Source: Anopheles merus
Lineage: Eukaryota; Arthropoda; Insecta; Diptera; Culicidae
Length of the DNA stretch: 64,000 bases
Assembly: GCF_017562075.2 (NCBI RefSeq)
Contig: NC_054083.1
Span: forward strand, 9,306,768 to 9,370,767
Direction: 5' to 3'
Both the position numbers and the translations under genes were made by a program. The first letter of the stretch is position 1. Each line of letters opens with the position of its first letter. Of the stretch, positions 33,848 to 45,067 are shown piece by piece. The notes beneath the pieces are model-generated. The model saw only the letters and a program-made list of their open reading frames with translations. It was not told the origin of the DNA and made no database searches.

Positions 33848-35742
33848 TTGACTATAAATTATCTTTCCAATCAAGACTTTTCGGATGACGAAACGGATCC
33901 GGAAGTGCCGCAAGGCCAATCTGCGACATCAAACACTGCCGGAACATGCGCTGAAAACGTCGCGGACGATGCTGCAGATTTCGACCACGGGGAAAATTAT
34001 CCGAACGGGGAGGACAGCGACGATTTTGATCACGGCACTTCCGATGAGAATGACTCTTATAAGATCTTTGACAATCTAAGTTTTTTGGATTGTCTTAGAT
34101 TCTTTGCAATTAACAGTCAGCTTCCCCGTTCGGTGGTCAATATGTTACTAGCGATCCTACGGAAGAAGGTAGATGCCACTCTTCCAAAAGATAGCCGGAC
34201 TTTGGTGCGAACACATCCCCGTGCTGCTGGAAGCATTTATAAAATTGGGGAAGGTGTCTTTTGGTACGGAGGATTATCGCCAGTCCTGACCAAGTATTTT
34301 AAGTAAGTATATTATGATTTGAATTATGTTTCAGATGCTACAAAAAAATCCTTCATATTGTTATTTATAGAGATATCGAACCCCGAGACGAACCTTTTGA
34401 GATAGACGTATCGGTCGACGGGCTACCGCTACATGAGGGTGGGCCGGCCCAGGTCTGTTCTATTCTGGTGAAAGCGATTGACTTGCCTAAGCTTCCAGTT
34501 ATGTTGGTGGCCGCATATAGTGTCCATACAAAGCCGGCAAGCGTGGAAGAATTTTTGCGGCCGCTAGTGAATGATTTTAATATCATTCAGCAAGGAGGCT
34601 TGATCATCGGCGATAAAACGTTGCAGTTTCGGGAACGCAATTTTATCGCTGATACACTGATGGATCGAGCGTTCATTTTAGGTAACTAAAATAACAGCAT
34701 TGTCGTAAACCATTTAGCTAAATCTATTTATTGCATTTTATTTTCCGCAACGACGAACCATAACGGAAACGATAGCTGTTTGAAATGCACTTCCCATGGC
34801 GAGTGGTGTAAAGATAGAAAAAAATATTTTTGATTCCGTCGAAGCTCCCCTTCTTACGGCTGAAGGGTTTCGTGGTAGAGAAATACTGAACCATCATCAG
34901 GAGTGGCGTACCCTCATTAGAATGATTGGAACATTTTGATTTAGTCGATAACGCTCCCACGTTGGAGCGTGCACATCTATGTGACGAGGGGTGTACACGT
35001 TTTATGCAACAGGGATTTATGTTCGGTAAATTTCCCCGCTACAAAAAGTGGACACCTCTCCAAATGGAAACTGTGTCTAAATTTTTATTGCAGACAAAGC
35101 TTCTTACTGAGATCCACCAATCATTGCGGCCTCTCAGATATCACGCATTTTGGAAAGCTATCGAGTGGCGTAGCTATCTCCATTATGCATCAGTTGTGGT
35201 TCTGAAGGACATGGTTGATCCTGTCGCTTATGGTCACTTCCTTCTCTATTTTAGTACTGTGATGATTTTTTCGACAAAGTTTCACCAGCACTTGTGGCTC
35301 AGTGCTCGAGATTAACTTCACAAATTTGTCAAGAATTTTGGCCAGGTTTTCGGTCGTAAATATTTAACAAGCAACATCAGCCTTCTCGTTCATATTAATA
35401 AAGATGTTTAGAATTTTGGAGCGCTCTACGATTTTTCGGCCTACGCAACAGATTTTTTTTTTTGCAAAATTTTCCACACTGGGTCCGAGCGGGCACGACA
35501 TGTGTGGAACAAATTGCAGTCAGGTCAAGCGAACTAAGAGCCTTGATCTGGGTGCTACTCCGCCAGCTCCACAGTATCAGATGTTGAAGGCAAATGATGT
35601 CGGTCTACATGTGACCGCCGATTTTGTCTTGCTGCCAAAATTTCAAGACCAATGGTTTTTGAGCAAGGACAATGGAATAGTAAAATTTTTCAGTGCGAAA
35701 ATATCAAGCTCGCACACAGCAAGTTTTCTCATCCGGCTTCAG
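33848..35742 (+). pseudogene. Tnp2-like transposase relative, broken (right arm)
   Basis: Mirror copy of 28945-30837 with the same splice sites (donors at about 34302 and 34683), the same stop after WLSARD (about 35315) and the same block order. Only isolated differences were noticed, for example KLCLNF against KLYLNF in a shadow frame, and a one-base difference in the T run at 35451-35463. The shared stops show it was already dead before the duplication or was homogenised afterwards. Confidence 0.82.
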
Positions 35743-35867
35743 TAATTTTTTATGCTGAAACGGTTTGGTAGGATCATAAACGTACCTATAGTGGTGGTAG
35801 TACCAAAAGTGGTAGTATTGCACTAAAATACGTTGCATACGATAAATTAAAATGCGGTACATGGCGG

Positions 35868-36056
35868 CGGTCCCATGTAACAGTCGTCAACTCGAACGAC
35901 TCAATAACATGCCGGCCATGGGTTCAAACCTAGAATGGACCGTTCCCCCGTGGCAAGGATTGAATATCAGGCTGCCTGATAATGAATAAAGTTTCGAAAG
36001 CCTTTGTGTAGGTCGGCATGTCCGCGCAGGACGTTACGCCGAATAGAAGAAGAAGA
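35868..36056 (+). mobile_element. SINE (mirror of 28627-28812)
   Basis: Plus-strand copy with A-box ACAGTCGTCAACTCGAACG, B-box GGGTTCAAACC and AGAAGAAGA end. Confidence 0.85.
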
Positions 36057-36951
36057 CAATACATTAAAAGTAATTAAGTTATTTGTGTTAGTGTGAAATG
36101 TTCTGTGGCCTTTAACAAAGAGTTCAAAAGTTAAATTTCTCAATGACCGAAAAATCCATGATTTTGTGAAATGTGTCAAGATTTTCCCAAAATCCTTAGG
36201 ATTTCATAACGAAACTCATATCTTTCTAAATGACCACATAACAACGCAATTATTAGTTTTTTTTAATATAATTGTTATTAAATGATATTGTTTTCCTAAA
36301 GTTTATTGCCTTTCGACCATATTTACGTATTTTTTAATGTTTTTTTACGATAGTGCCAATATAGGTACGTAAAACAGGCATGTTCCTGTAGTAGTCTTAG
36401 TTATAAAATCAATAAAAACATGACATTTTAGATTTTTTTCGACGATATTTTTGACATTAGTACTGTTTTCATTAAAAAATAAGCAGCAGAAATGAGTTTT
36501 TTGTAAGTAATTGACGAAAAAAGGCCAAAATTCTCTTATCTGGCTGAGTGAAAAATCGACTTCAACCTGTCAGTCAGAACATCAAAACAAAACAATGCGG
36601 TACCCACTAGCTCGTGATGTGCAAAAAGTTGATTTGGTAGGCGCTTACAGACACCCTGGTGAAATTTCTGGTGAAATTTCGGCGTAAGGGATTAATTTCA
36701 AACCATTGGCAGCCGTGTTTATGTGTAAAATGTTTGCTACAATCCACTGAGTTTGTTCAAATTGCGTGGTGTCTATGAGCGCGTTTTGAACCCTACAATT
36801 CTTGTGATAAAATACTATATAAAAACTGTATCAAACAACATAAAAGATGTATGAACATGAATTGAGGGACTGGCAATCTCTGCGCATCAATAAAAAGCTC
36901 AATTTGTCAGAAATATGTCATCACTTTTTAACTCACTTGCTACCAATTATT

Positions 36952-37160
36952 GAAACATCTCTTCTCTTTGGCTCAACAACCGTTGTCGGTCAAGGCCTGC
37001 CTGCACCACTTGTGGGCTTGGCTTTCGGTGACTTATTGATTACCCCCCCCCCATAGCAGAATAGTCATTCCTACGTATGGCGGCACGGTCCATTTGGGGC
37101 TCGAACCCATGACGGGCATGTTGTTAAGTCGTACGAGTTGACGACTGTACTACGAGACCG
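36952..37160 (-). mobile_element. SINE (mirror of 27506-27712)
   Basis: Minus-strand copy with a C9 run where the left arm has 13-14 G, and the same flanking TTATTGAAACATC duplication. Confidence 0.88.
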
Positions 37161-37679
37161 GCTTATTGAAACATCAGTTCTATTAAAATGGCTGTACTGT
37201 GTTTGTAGTAAACGAGCTGTCATTTGGTGAGCACGCAATATTACTGAATGATTCAGTAAACATTCTTTTTACTGAAAGGATTGCTGAATCTTCAGTTAAA
37301 AAAATCAGTAATTTTTTTGCTGATGTTCAGTAAAAAAAGTTTTCTGTGCAAGGTATCATCGTAGTAGGGATCCGGTTTTTCTGTTAGCCTGTTGTATGAA
37401 AGGCAGACAATGCATGCGGCTGACATGGCACCTAGTTTTTATTTTGCTTTTTTTAGACTATCTTTATTTTTAGGTTTTTTAATAGGTTAGTTAAAGATTA
37501 GGATGAATTTTCTTTTAGTAGGTTGAGTAAGTATGGTTATGATATAATTTTACGTTTACATTTAAACTTATTTCGAGCTTTTTAGTAGTAGTGGTAGTCT
37601 TAACGATACCATTATAGTATGAATTTAAAATTGATTGCTTGAACTGATTTTAAACTAGATGGTTCATAGTTGGCTGTCA

Positions 37680-37905
37680 GTGTTATTTTTTTTCTTCTAT
37701 TTGACGGAACGATCAGCGCGTTCCTTTTATTGTGTATGGCGTAACTATTATATAGGCTTACGAGACTTATCAAGTACCACGCTACCTGAAAGTCAGTCAT
37801 TGCTACGAGTAGGTCAGTCCATACGGGGCTTAAACCATTAAATGATGTGTTGTAAAATGTTGCGAGTGAATCCGTTATGCCCTTAAATTCAGCACTATAT
37901 TTTTT
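37680..37905 (-). mobile_element. Diverged SINE-like relic (mirror of 25950-26190)
   Basis: Inverted counterpart of the left-arm relic, near-identical. Confidence 0.4.
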
Positions 37906-38513
37906 GGTAAACACACCTTTCCACTTCATCTAAATTCGTTCATTCATCCTTAACCATGAGAAAGCATCATTGTCGAATCATTAGTCGAAGTAAGATTGTA
38001 ACCTTACTCAATTGGTATAACATGCAATATGATGTATGATTAATATAAAATGTAAAATAATACACACACAACTTAGGAATTCTCTAGTGTAGATCAAACT
38101 AGAGAGCATTTAGTTATGTAAAGTTGATTACAACACACTGATGGTTGAAGATAAACCTTTTCATAGGAAGGATATAATGGATATGAAGGATCCAAATTGT
38201 TTATAATGTGACATAATTTGAGAACAATATAGATATAAATGACAAAGCCTCAGTTTTTCTAACACTGTACCCAACATCGACTTTTTCGTTAAACCGTGTT
38301 AATCGACCTTCTAATAGTAAGTTTGGCAATGTAGCTTAGACAAACTATTTTACGTATCACATCCGCAAAAGACGTTAGCAAACAGGCAAGGAAGTAATAA
38401 TTGGGAAAATATTATTATTACCATTTCTAACGTGATTATTTGCAATTTACAAAGCACACAACAATGCACAATGCACAGGCACAATACTACCATCAGAAGG
38501 TAATGCACGTGTC

Positions 38514-38612
38514 CGAACGTGAACATCGATTTTTTCGTTCTTTTTTCATGGGGTTTTATTCACAAAGAACGCGCGTTATGTTTTTCATTTACCCACCATA
38601 GACGCATGCTGT
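38514..38612. repeat. 100-bp direct repeat, copy 1
   Basis: CGAACGTGAACATCGATTTT ... CATAGACGCATGCTGTA. It recurs at 39282-39382 with a few substitutions. The intervening 670 bp include one copy of the 200-bp repeat (38614-38815) and a C13 tract at 38960. Confidence 0.85.
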
Positions 38613-38613
38613 A

Positions 38614-38815
38614 TTTTTTTCAAATACTCACTCCTAAGTCTGTCGAAAATTTTCACTATTTTCTACAGTTTTTATGAATAATTCGTGATAAAATTAACAG
38701 AACTTGGTAATGTGTAAACTGGAACTCTGAACAGCTATTGGTTAGAACTCTCCATAAGCCTTCTACCGATTTTGGTTCGATTGGTACACTATTCCTTAAC
38801 CCCTATTTGCGAAAA
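38614..38815 (+). repeat. 200-bp dispersed repeat, copy A
   Basis: Matches 49392-49590 and, in part, 52255-52360 (CAAATACTCACTCCTAAGTC ... TTCCTTAACCCCTATTTG). Non-coding; family unknown. Confidence 0.8.
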
Positions 38816-39281
38816 CCCCTATAAGACAAAACCAACACGCTTTCTCCTTCTGCCAACTTGATAGAGCGAGCTCTCTATATAACGTTTTTCGGAACAAGGG
38901 AGTGTGTTGGTTGTTCCCTAGAGAGAAAAACATCTACTGCGAGAGAAATACGAACAACTCCCCCCCCCCCCCCTTCTCCACGTATTTCGCCAAGTCAGCT
39001 TCCAAGTCAGCGGATCTCTGAGTGCTGGTGATCCTTGGGCGTTTTCTTTAGTGCTTTCTCGATAATGGTCTTAACTCTCGCTAATGCTCGAGATTTTACC
39101 GTTTTCACCGGTTTAACGCCAATCCAAAGTGTGTTTATACATCGGGTGGGCTTATCCAGTGCAATTTAACGTCTTACAACGAAAAGAGGAAGAAACCACG
39201 ATTTGACAGTTTGATCTAGGCAAGGGCAAAACGATTCTTTTCATCGAACGCGAACGAACTAGCTCGCTTACCAAAAAATAC

Positions 39282-39382
39282 CGAACGTGAACGTCGATTT
39301 TTTCGTTCTTTTTTTCATGGGGTTTTATTCACAAAGAACGCTCGTTATTTTTTTCATTTACCCACCATAGACGCATGCTGTA
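39282..39382. repeat. 100-bp direct repeat, copy 2
   Basis: Second copy of 38514-38612, ending at the same GCATGCTGTA. Confidence 0.85.
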
Positions 39383-39535
39383 GCCAAAGAAGTACTCATT
39401 TTGCGGTTGAAATCAATAATTTAAAAACATTAAACACTCGGCCCATCTGCTGTCTGGTCAACACAAGCTATCGCAAAACCGACCAAAAACTAGCATGTAA
39501 AACACTAATACGAACAAAAATGTCTCCAGCATATA

Positions 39536-39773
39536 TGTAAGGAATGAAAACACGAGGAAAACGAATGTACGAGTTCATAGTTCTTTATTTAGACGTGTTA
39601 AATACAACAAACCGATCGCGACTGACCACTCCGCACGTGCTCCCGTTTTTATGGCTATCCTATTATCTCCTATCTCGCTCACTCATATCTTCGTTTCTCT
39701 TTCTCCTGATGTCCTTTGTCATCGCTCGTTTCGTTCCTCTTACGTTCGTCCTATCTCCTTCTAGAAACTTACA
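39536..39773 (-). repeat. 3' LTR of the gypsy element
   Basis: 238 bp. Preceded internally (minus sense) by the purine-rich CCAGGAAAGGCCGAA at about 39774-39788, a candidate polypurine tract. Confidence 0.92.
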
Positions 39774-39801
39774 TTCGGCCTTTCCTGGCCATCCATTGCC
39801 C

Positions 39802-41151
39802 TCAAGGGATTTCTTCATCACATTCGTCTAGTAGATCATTTTCCACGGCGTAAGACCACAATTTCATGTTATCTGCGCTACTACTAGTTATATTAGGACC
39901 TTCACAATTAGCAGCTCTTTTTACTTTGTAACGATCGTTTCGTTTGGTTTCTATTACTTCGTAAGGACCTAGATATTCATTTGCTAGCTTCCTACCTGCT
40001 ACAAACTGGGTTCGTTTAATAGCTACCAGATCACCTATGTTATATTCTACAGCTTCCTTCCGCGTTTTATCAAAGTTCTGTTTTTGTATTGTTTGAGCTC
40101 TTCTAATTTCTTTTTGAATCTGTTCCCTTATTTCTGTTCTATCGTTATCGAAACGTTCGTATAGTTCCTCTTGAATTATCTTTTGTAGTTGTTTTTCATC
40201 TCCATTTCGCATTGTTGTACCGAAAAGCGCAAAGAACGGTGTCCGTTTAGTGGTAGCATGAACATTTGAATTAATAGCTCGTTGCACTAATCCTACTGAC
40301 TTGTACCATCTTGACGGTTCATCTGAACTTAGCTTAGCCAAAGTAGACAACACAATTTTATTAACTATTTCGGCTTGCCCGTTTCCCCTTGGAACACCTG
40401 TAGTGTTTATGACATGCTCTATCTGTCGATTTTTTAAATAATCCATAAAATTGTTCGAAGTAAACGCGCTTCCACGATCCGTAATAATCCTTTCAGGGTT
40501 ACCAAAAATCTCTGACCAACTGTTTAGTTTTAAAATTACCTCCTCGGTACCAGTCGATTTTGTTGGGTAAAGCCAAACAAATTTGGAAAATGCATCTACA
40601 ACTGTCAAAATATACTTATATTGTTTTGCCGTAGCATCCATTGGTCCTATATGGTCTAAGTGGATTGTTTGTAAAGGACTATTTCCTTTATCGATTTGAT
40701 TCAACAGACCTTCCTTCTTCCCCAGCTTCCTATTATGCAAAATACATTTCACACAACTTTCTATGACCTGTTTAACCTTGTATTCTAAATGTGGTATGCA
40801 ATATAACTGCTTTATATTATGCATAGTTTTAGTATTACCAAAATGACCTACATTATGTGCATCTACAATTATCTGCTTCTTCATACTTTTCGGAATAACC
40901 AATAAATCAATTCCTTCCACTGTTTTGTAAAGAATGTTTTCCTTCATCTTATATGAACCGTAAGGCCATTCTTTTAATATTTCCGTAATGGCTTTTAATG
41001 AATCATCTTTGAGCTGTTGTTTTTTGATAATTGTCGAAACCTCAGAAATTACCAGAACATTTTCCTCCGGATACCTACTCAAACAATCAACGTGACGCAA
41101 CCTTTCACCTGGTCTATGTTCTACCTCGTAATCAAAATCTTGCAAAAACAT
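39802..41151 (-). pseudogene. gypsy pol: end of RNase H and integrase
   Basis: Open for 449 residues. It begins in the RNase H tail (DYEVEHRPGERLRHVDCLSR). The integrase has an HHCC zinc domain (H near HNVGHFGNTKT, C-x2-C in ESCVKC), catalytic D in LDHIGPMD, D in TDRGSAFT and E in GNGQAEIVNK, then a C-terminal chromatin/DNA-binding region with GDLVAIKRTQF and EYLGPYEVI. It is joined to the preceding RNase H frame by a one-base shift at about 41160. The integrase itself looks intact. Confidence 0.88.
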
Positions 41152-41625
41152 TACCCACTGCGTAACTTCCCTTGGCGTGTCGTCCTTTTTATGGTTTGCT
41201 TGAATGCTATACAGTCAGTAATAATTTTAAATTTAATCCCCAATAGGTAATGGCGCCATTTTTTGACCGCAAGAAAAATTGCCTTAGCTTCTAAAATGTA
41301 ACTATGTTGATTTGACTCTCCTGGCGTTGTTTTTTTACTCCAAAACAAAATCGGATAAAATTTTCCATCAAATTTTTGCAATAAGACTGCACCAAACCCA
41401 TACTTCGATGCATCAGTGTGTACTTCTGTTTCTGCATCCCGATCATACAATCTAAGAATCGGTTCCTTGATCAATAACTGTTTTAATTTCTGGAAAGCTT
41501 CTATTTCAGTCTGCCTCATGTTAAACTCTACATCTTTCTTTAGCAAATCTGTTCATGGTCGGGCAATAATAGCATAATTTTTTATAAATTTTCGAAAGAA
41601 CCCCGTTAGCCCTAAAAAGCTTGAA
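41151..41625 (-). pseudogene. gypsy pol: RNase H and connection domain
   Basis: FQKLKQLLIKEPILRLYD, then the RNase H start EVHTDASKYGFGAVLLQ, SYILEAKAIFLAVKKWRHYL and FKIITDC. The catalytic D-E-D residues of RNase H are visible. Frame shifts are present at both borders (about 41160 and 41545-41625). Confidence 0.82.
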
Positions 41626-42223
41626 TAGCTTTAACATTTTTCGGTAGGCTAAAATTCTTAACGGCTCTTATCTTGTCTTCACCTGGTGAAATTGTTCCCT
41701 TTTCTACCCGATGCCCCAAAAAGACAATTGACTGTTGCAAAAATTCACATTTCTCCCAGTTTACTTTAAGTCCATACTCCCTTATTTTATCAAAAACTAA
41801 TTCCATTTTATTGAAACATTCCTCTGGAGTTACACCGTGAATGACTATATCGTCCATATACAGATCTAATACCTCATCAATTACTGGGATTGGAAAACCA
41901 TCTTTTAATACGATCGAATTTAGTTTCCTATAATCAACGCATAATCGGTACTTGCCGTTCTTTTTCTTGACGATCACCACTCTGCTCGCAAAGTCGGATG
42001 ACGATTTCTGGATCACTCCTTGCTCCAGCCATTGTTCTATCTGTTGTTCCACGATCTCGTTCTCAGGCGGAGAGAAACGTCTCGGTGATTGACGAAACGG
42101 CACCGCCCCTTCGTTGGTGGTGATCCGCATTGTTATCGGCGATTCCTTGGGCGGCTGTTGCTCGTCGTTGACACAATGCTTCTCGATCAACGCACTTATT
42201 TGTTCTTCATAAACACTCGGCAC
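41626..42223 (-). pseudogene. gypsy pol: reverse transcriptase with internal deletion
   Basis: The frame overlaps the gag-protease end in the -1 frame. N-terminal fingers are normal (VIQKSSSDFASRVVIVKKKN, YRLCVDYRKLN). GFPIPVIDEVLD is joined directly to LYMDDIVIH near 41870-41880. The roughly 65-70 residues normally between these, with the first catalytic aspartate block (FSTLDL..G) and the PFGL..AP block, are absent without breaking the frame. YMDD is kept. This RT cannot be active. Confidence 0.85.
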
Positions 42224-42225
42224 TA

Positions 42226-43638
42226 TTATTCTCGGTCGGTGGAGGTTGAAAACACATCAGCCAAAAAAACGTTGCTTTCTGCTACCTGCTCCTTTTCGTC
42301 ACTCCGTGGGACTAGTTTTACACCATCTATTGTCACTTCGACGTTAAAAAACTGTAGAGACTCTCTTCCTAACAAAGTGTCATAAACCATCGTTCCATCC
42401 GGCACCACGAAAAAAGGAACGTTTTTGTATGATACGGCACACACACACACATCCACAAAAATTCGTCCGATGGCTTTTGTTTGTGTACCGCCAAAACCGT
42501 TGAACGTCACGAACGTGTTTTCTAAAGGCGGGGAGCCTATTCTCTGGAATGCTTTATTGGAAATTATATTATAACCACTGCCGCTGTCAAACAAAGCGTG
42601 AAGAACACAATCGCCAAATTCAATAATTACCATTGTATCGTTGCTCTCTGTCACCAAATGTGTACCCGCGTTGGTTGTTTGTTTCTTCTCGCATTCACTT
42701 GCTTTGTGCCCGTACACACCGCACCCGTAACACTTGACGCCCCTTTTTCGCTCGACACAGCTGGTGGCCACGTGCCCCAGCTGACCACAATTGTAACACT
42801 TGGGCTTCCGTGTATTTGGTGTGTCTTTGTGCTGCTTAGACATTTGCTCAACAAAGGGCCGTTTTTTCTTATCCTCTGATTTTGTGTCTGCCCGTTCTCG
42901 CAGCGCTATTTTTTTCTTTAGTTGCGAAATTGTTGTTGCTTCGTACAAAATCGCCCTTGTTGTTTCATCGGACGAAAACCCGTCCACGATGAATTCGCAA
43001 AGGTCTTCTTCTTCGATATCGATAGACTGCGCGAGTTTTTGCATCGAATAAATGAATTCAAGCGCTGATTCGTCTTTCCTTTTCTTCCGCGAAGCCAATT
43101 GCCGATAGACATCACTCGCTCTTACTACTGTTGCAAATTCGGCTAATAATGCTCGCTTCAGCGCAGCATAAGTGGTAACTCCGCGCAATGTAGCAAGAAA
43201 GCTCTTGGCCACACCGGTCAGTTTCTTCCGACACATAATAAACTTATGCTCATCAGACCAGCGCGCTAAACTAGAGATTTCCTCAAACTCTACAAACCAA
43301 GCGGTAAGGTCTCTAGAACCATCTGCGCTGTATGCTTCTATCCCTTCTTCAACGTCACGGAAGAAGTAGGGCGACGAAGTTTCTACCACCGGCTCAAGTT
43401 TTGGTATGGCTGTTGCACTCTGTCCAGATGCAACTTCCCCCAACACCGCATCCTGATACCGTTCCGTCGAGGACACGTCGAGTTCGGCTTGAACCTCTTG
43501 GTTCTCCACAAGCAAACGTGCCATTTCTTCTTTTGTTCCCGTGATCGGTAATCCCTTTTCTTGGCAACGTTTTATTAAGCCACAGCGTGTAAATTCTTCT
43601 ACCAATATCGCAATACGCACTTCTTCCGTCATTGTCAC
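42226..43638 (-). CDS. gypsy gag-protease
   Basis: 470-residue open frame from the ATG at 43638. Residues about 10-45 look like a SAP-type helix pair (RCQEKGLPITGTKEEMARLL), followed by a capsid-like region (ITAWFVEFEEI-type helices, TLRGVTTYAALKRALLAEF), two CCHC knuckles (CYNCGQLGHVATSC, CYGCGVYGHKASEC at about 280-316) and an aspartic protease (ALFDSGSGYNIISNKAF at about 345). It ends TDRE-stop; the RT frame follows in the -1 frame, so expression of Pol would need a -1 frameshift. It is the one complete frame of the element. Confidence 0.85.
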   Translation of the reverse strand: MTMTEEVRIAILVEEFTRCGLIKRCQEKGLPITGTKEEMARLLVENQEVQAELDVSSTERYQDAVLGEVASGQSATAIPKLEPVVETSSPYFFRDVEEGIEAYSADGSRDLTAWFVEFEEISSLARWSDEHKFIMCRKKLTGVAKSFLATLRGVTTYAALKRALLAEFATVVRASDVYRQLASRKKRKDESALEFIYSMQKLAQSIDIEEEDLCEFIVDGFSSDETTRAILYEATTISQLKKKIALRERADTKSEDKKKRPFVEQMSKQHKDTPNTRKPKCYNCGQLGHVATSCVERKRGVKCYGCGVYGHKASECEKKQTTNAGTHLVTESNDTMVIIEFGDCVLHALFDSGSGYNIISNKAFQRIGSPPLENTFVTFNGFGGTQTKAIGRIFVDVCVCAVSYKNVPFFVVPDGTMVYDTLLGRESLQFFNVEVTIDGVKLVPRSDEKEQVAESNVFLADVFSTSTDRE

Positions 43639-44083
43639 ACGTGTACCTATTATTCACACTTGCACCTGAATATCGCGTTCGCACTCAATTATTTGTGATA
43701 TTGTGACACACGCTTTCTGTACGCATTCACCATATACTTCCGCACACAGCAGTTTTCTTATCTGTGCATCAAACCACGATGCTCACAGCATAACGTTTTG
43801 CACACAGCGTTTTATGTTTCGCACTCAGCGTATCGCACTCAGCATTAATTCTTTCACACACAGGAAAGACACAACGTTTTATGTTTCGCACTCAGCGTAT
43901 CGCACTCAGCAGTTTTACTCGCACACAGCGTTTTCACATCGCACTCAGCGTTTTCACATCGCACTCAGCGTCAATGCTTTCACACACAGAAAAGCCTCTT
44001 CATTAGCGTCGCGATCAGCACTTCAATCCTCGGATTCACAATCAATCCTGATAACGTAATCCTCATTCCACAATCAATCTCAA

Positions 44084-44101
44084 ATCCCGGACGAGCCCCC
44101 A
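44084..44101 (-). promoter_or_regulatory. Primer binding site, tRNA-Pro type
   Basis: On the minus strand, two bases after the 5' LTR: TGGGGGCTCGTCCGGGAT. This 18-mer is the classical complement of the 3' end of tRNA-Pro. Confidence 0.85.
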
Positions 44102-44103
44102 AA

Positions 44104-44341
44104 TGTAAGGAATGAAAACACGAGGAAAACGAATGTACGAATTCATAGTTCTTTATTTAGACGTGTTAAATATAACAAACCGATCGCGACTGACCACTCC
44201 GCACGTGCTCCCGTTTTTATGGCTATCCTATTATCTCCTATCTCGCTCACTCATATCTTCGTTTCTCTTTCTCCTGATGTCCTTTGTCATCGCTCGTTTC
44301 GTTCCTCTTACTTTCGTCCTATCTCCTTCTAGAAACTTACA
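44104..44341 (-). repeat. 5' LTR of the gypsy element
   Basis: 238 bp. Differs from the other LTR at three noticed positions (GAATTC/GAGTTC, AATATAAC/AATACAAC, TACTTTC/TACGTTC). Confidence 0.92.
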
Positions 44342-44404
44342 TATATTGTACTTTATGCCTCATACACACTCAAGGATTCTATAAAAAAAAACTACTTAAA
44401 TATG

Positions 44405-44690
44405 GATCAACATGCTGAGCGCAATCAATTCAGTTCAGTTCATTCGAACACAACTGAGTCAGTTCGAACGCGTTCTGGAACTGGAACACAAATGAGTCAG
44501 TCCGAACGCGTTCGATGAATTCAGTGTTGCGTAGGTACGATTTACACACCAACAGAACACAAATCGAACACTGCTGGACCAATTCGAACGCGTTCGACGA
44601 ATTGAGTTGGGTAGTACGATGTACATACCAACAGAACACATAACGAACACTAACGGAACAGATCGAACGCGTTCGATGAATTGATTTGTG
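44405..44690 (+). repeat. 80-bp tandem repeat with CGAACGCGTTCG palindrome
   Basis: About three and a half units with CGAACGCGTTCG cores at 44503, 44585 and 44664 and a partial one at 44465. Units continue with GATGAATT...GTAGGTACGA. The Tc1-type element copy 2 sits in this array: related sequence resumes at 49068-49260. Confidence 0.8.
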
Positions 44691-44768
44691 TAGGTACAGC
44701 ATCGGACAGAAAGATAGGACCCTGGTTTTTTCAACGCAGCATGCACCCGTTGAGCCAGGTTTATTGTG

Positions 44769-44770
<2 letters not shown>

Positions 44771-44853
<83 letters not shown>

Positions 44854-44854
44854 C

Positions 44855-44916
<62 letters not shown>

Positions 44917-44928
44917 TGTGTGTGTGTG

Positions 44929-44965
<37 letters not shown>
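44771..44965. repeat. (GT)n microsatellite, about 195 bp
   Basis: Near-pure GT with a GCGCGCG interruption at 44849, in the same position as the shorter GT tract of copy 1. Confidence 0.97.
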
Positions 44966-44967
<2 letters not shown>

Positions 44968-45067
44968 TTTCACAAGTATGTCGTTTCGGATAGATTTGTT
45001 AGTAGTATTTTTTGTGTTTTGGGTTAGGTTTTTGATGTAATAAGCAGGACCACCGCCCTCGCGATCA

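Larger units (their letters stand above)
33275..38500. repeat. Right arm of the giant palindrome
   Basis: Inverted counterpart of 24471-31425. Near-identical part about 33768-38220; inner (33275-33768) and outer (38220-38500) parts are visibly more diverged. It lacks the MITE, the solo LTR and the 76-bp segment of the left arm, and so shows the pre-insertion state of each. Confidence 0.93.
39536..44341 (-). mobile_element. Complete-length Ty3/gypsy LTR retrotransposon (defective)
   Basis: 4806-bp element with two 238-bp LTRs (TG...CA ends, three differences seen) and a TATA duplication (39532-39535, 44342-44345). Internal order on the minus strand: primer site, gag-protease, reverse transcriptase, RNase H, integrase. 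The near-identical LTRs indicate recent insertion; the internal frames are nevertheless broken. Lineage within gypsy is not assigned. Confidence 0.93.
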
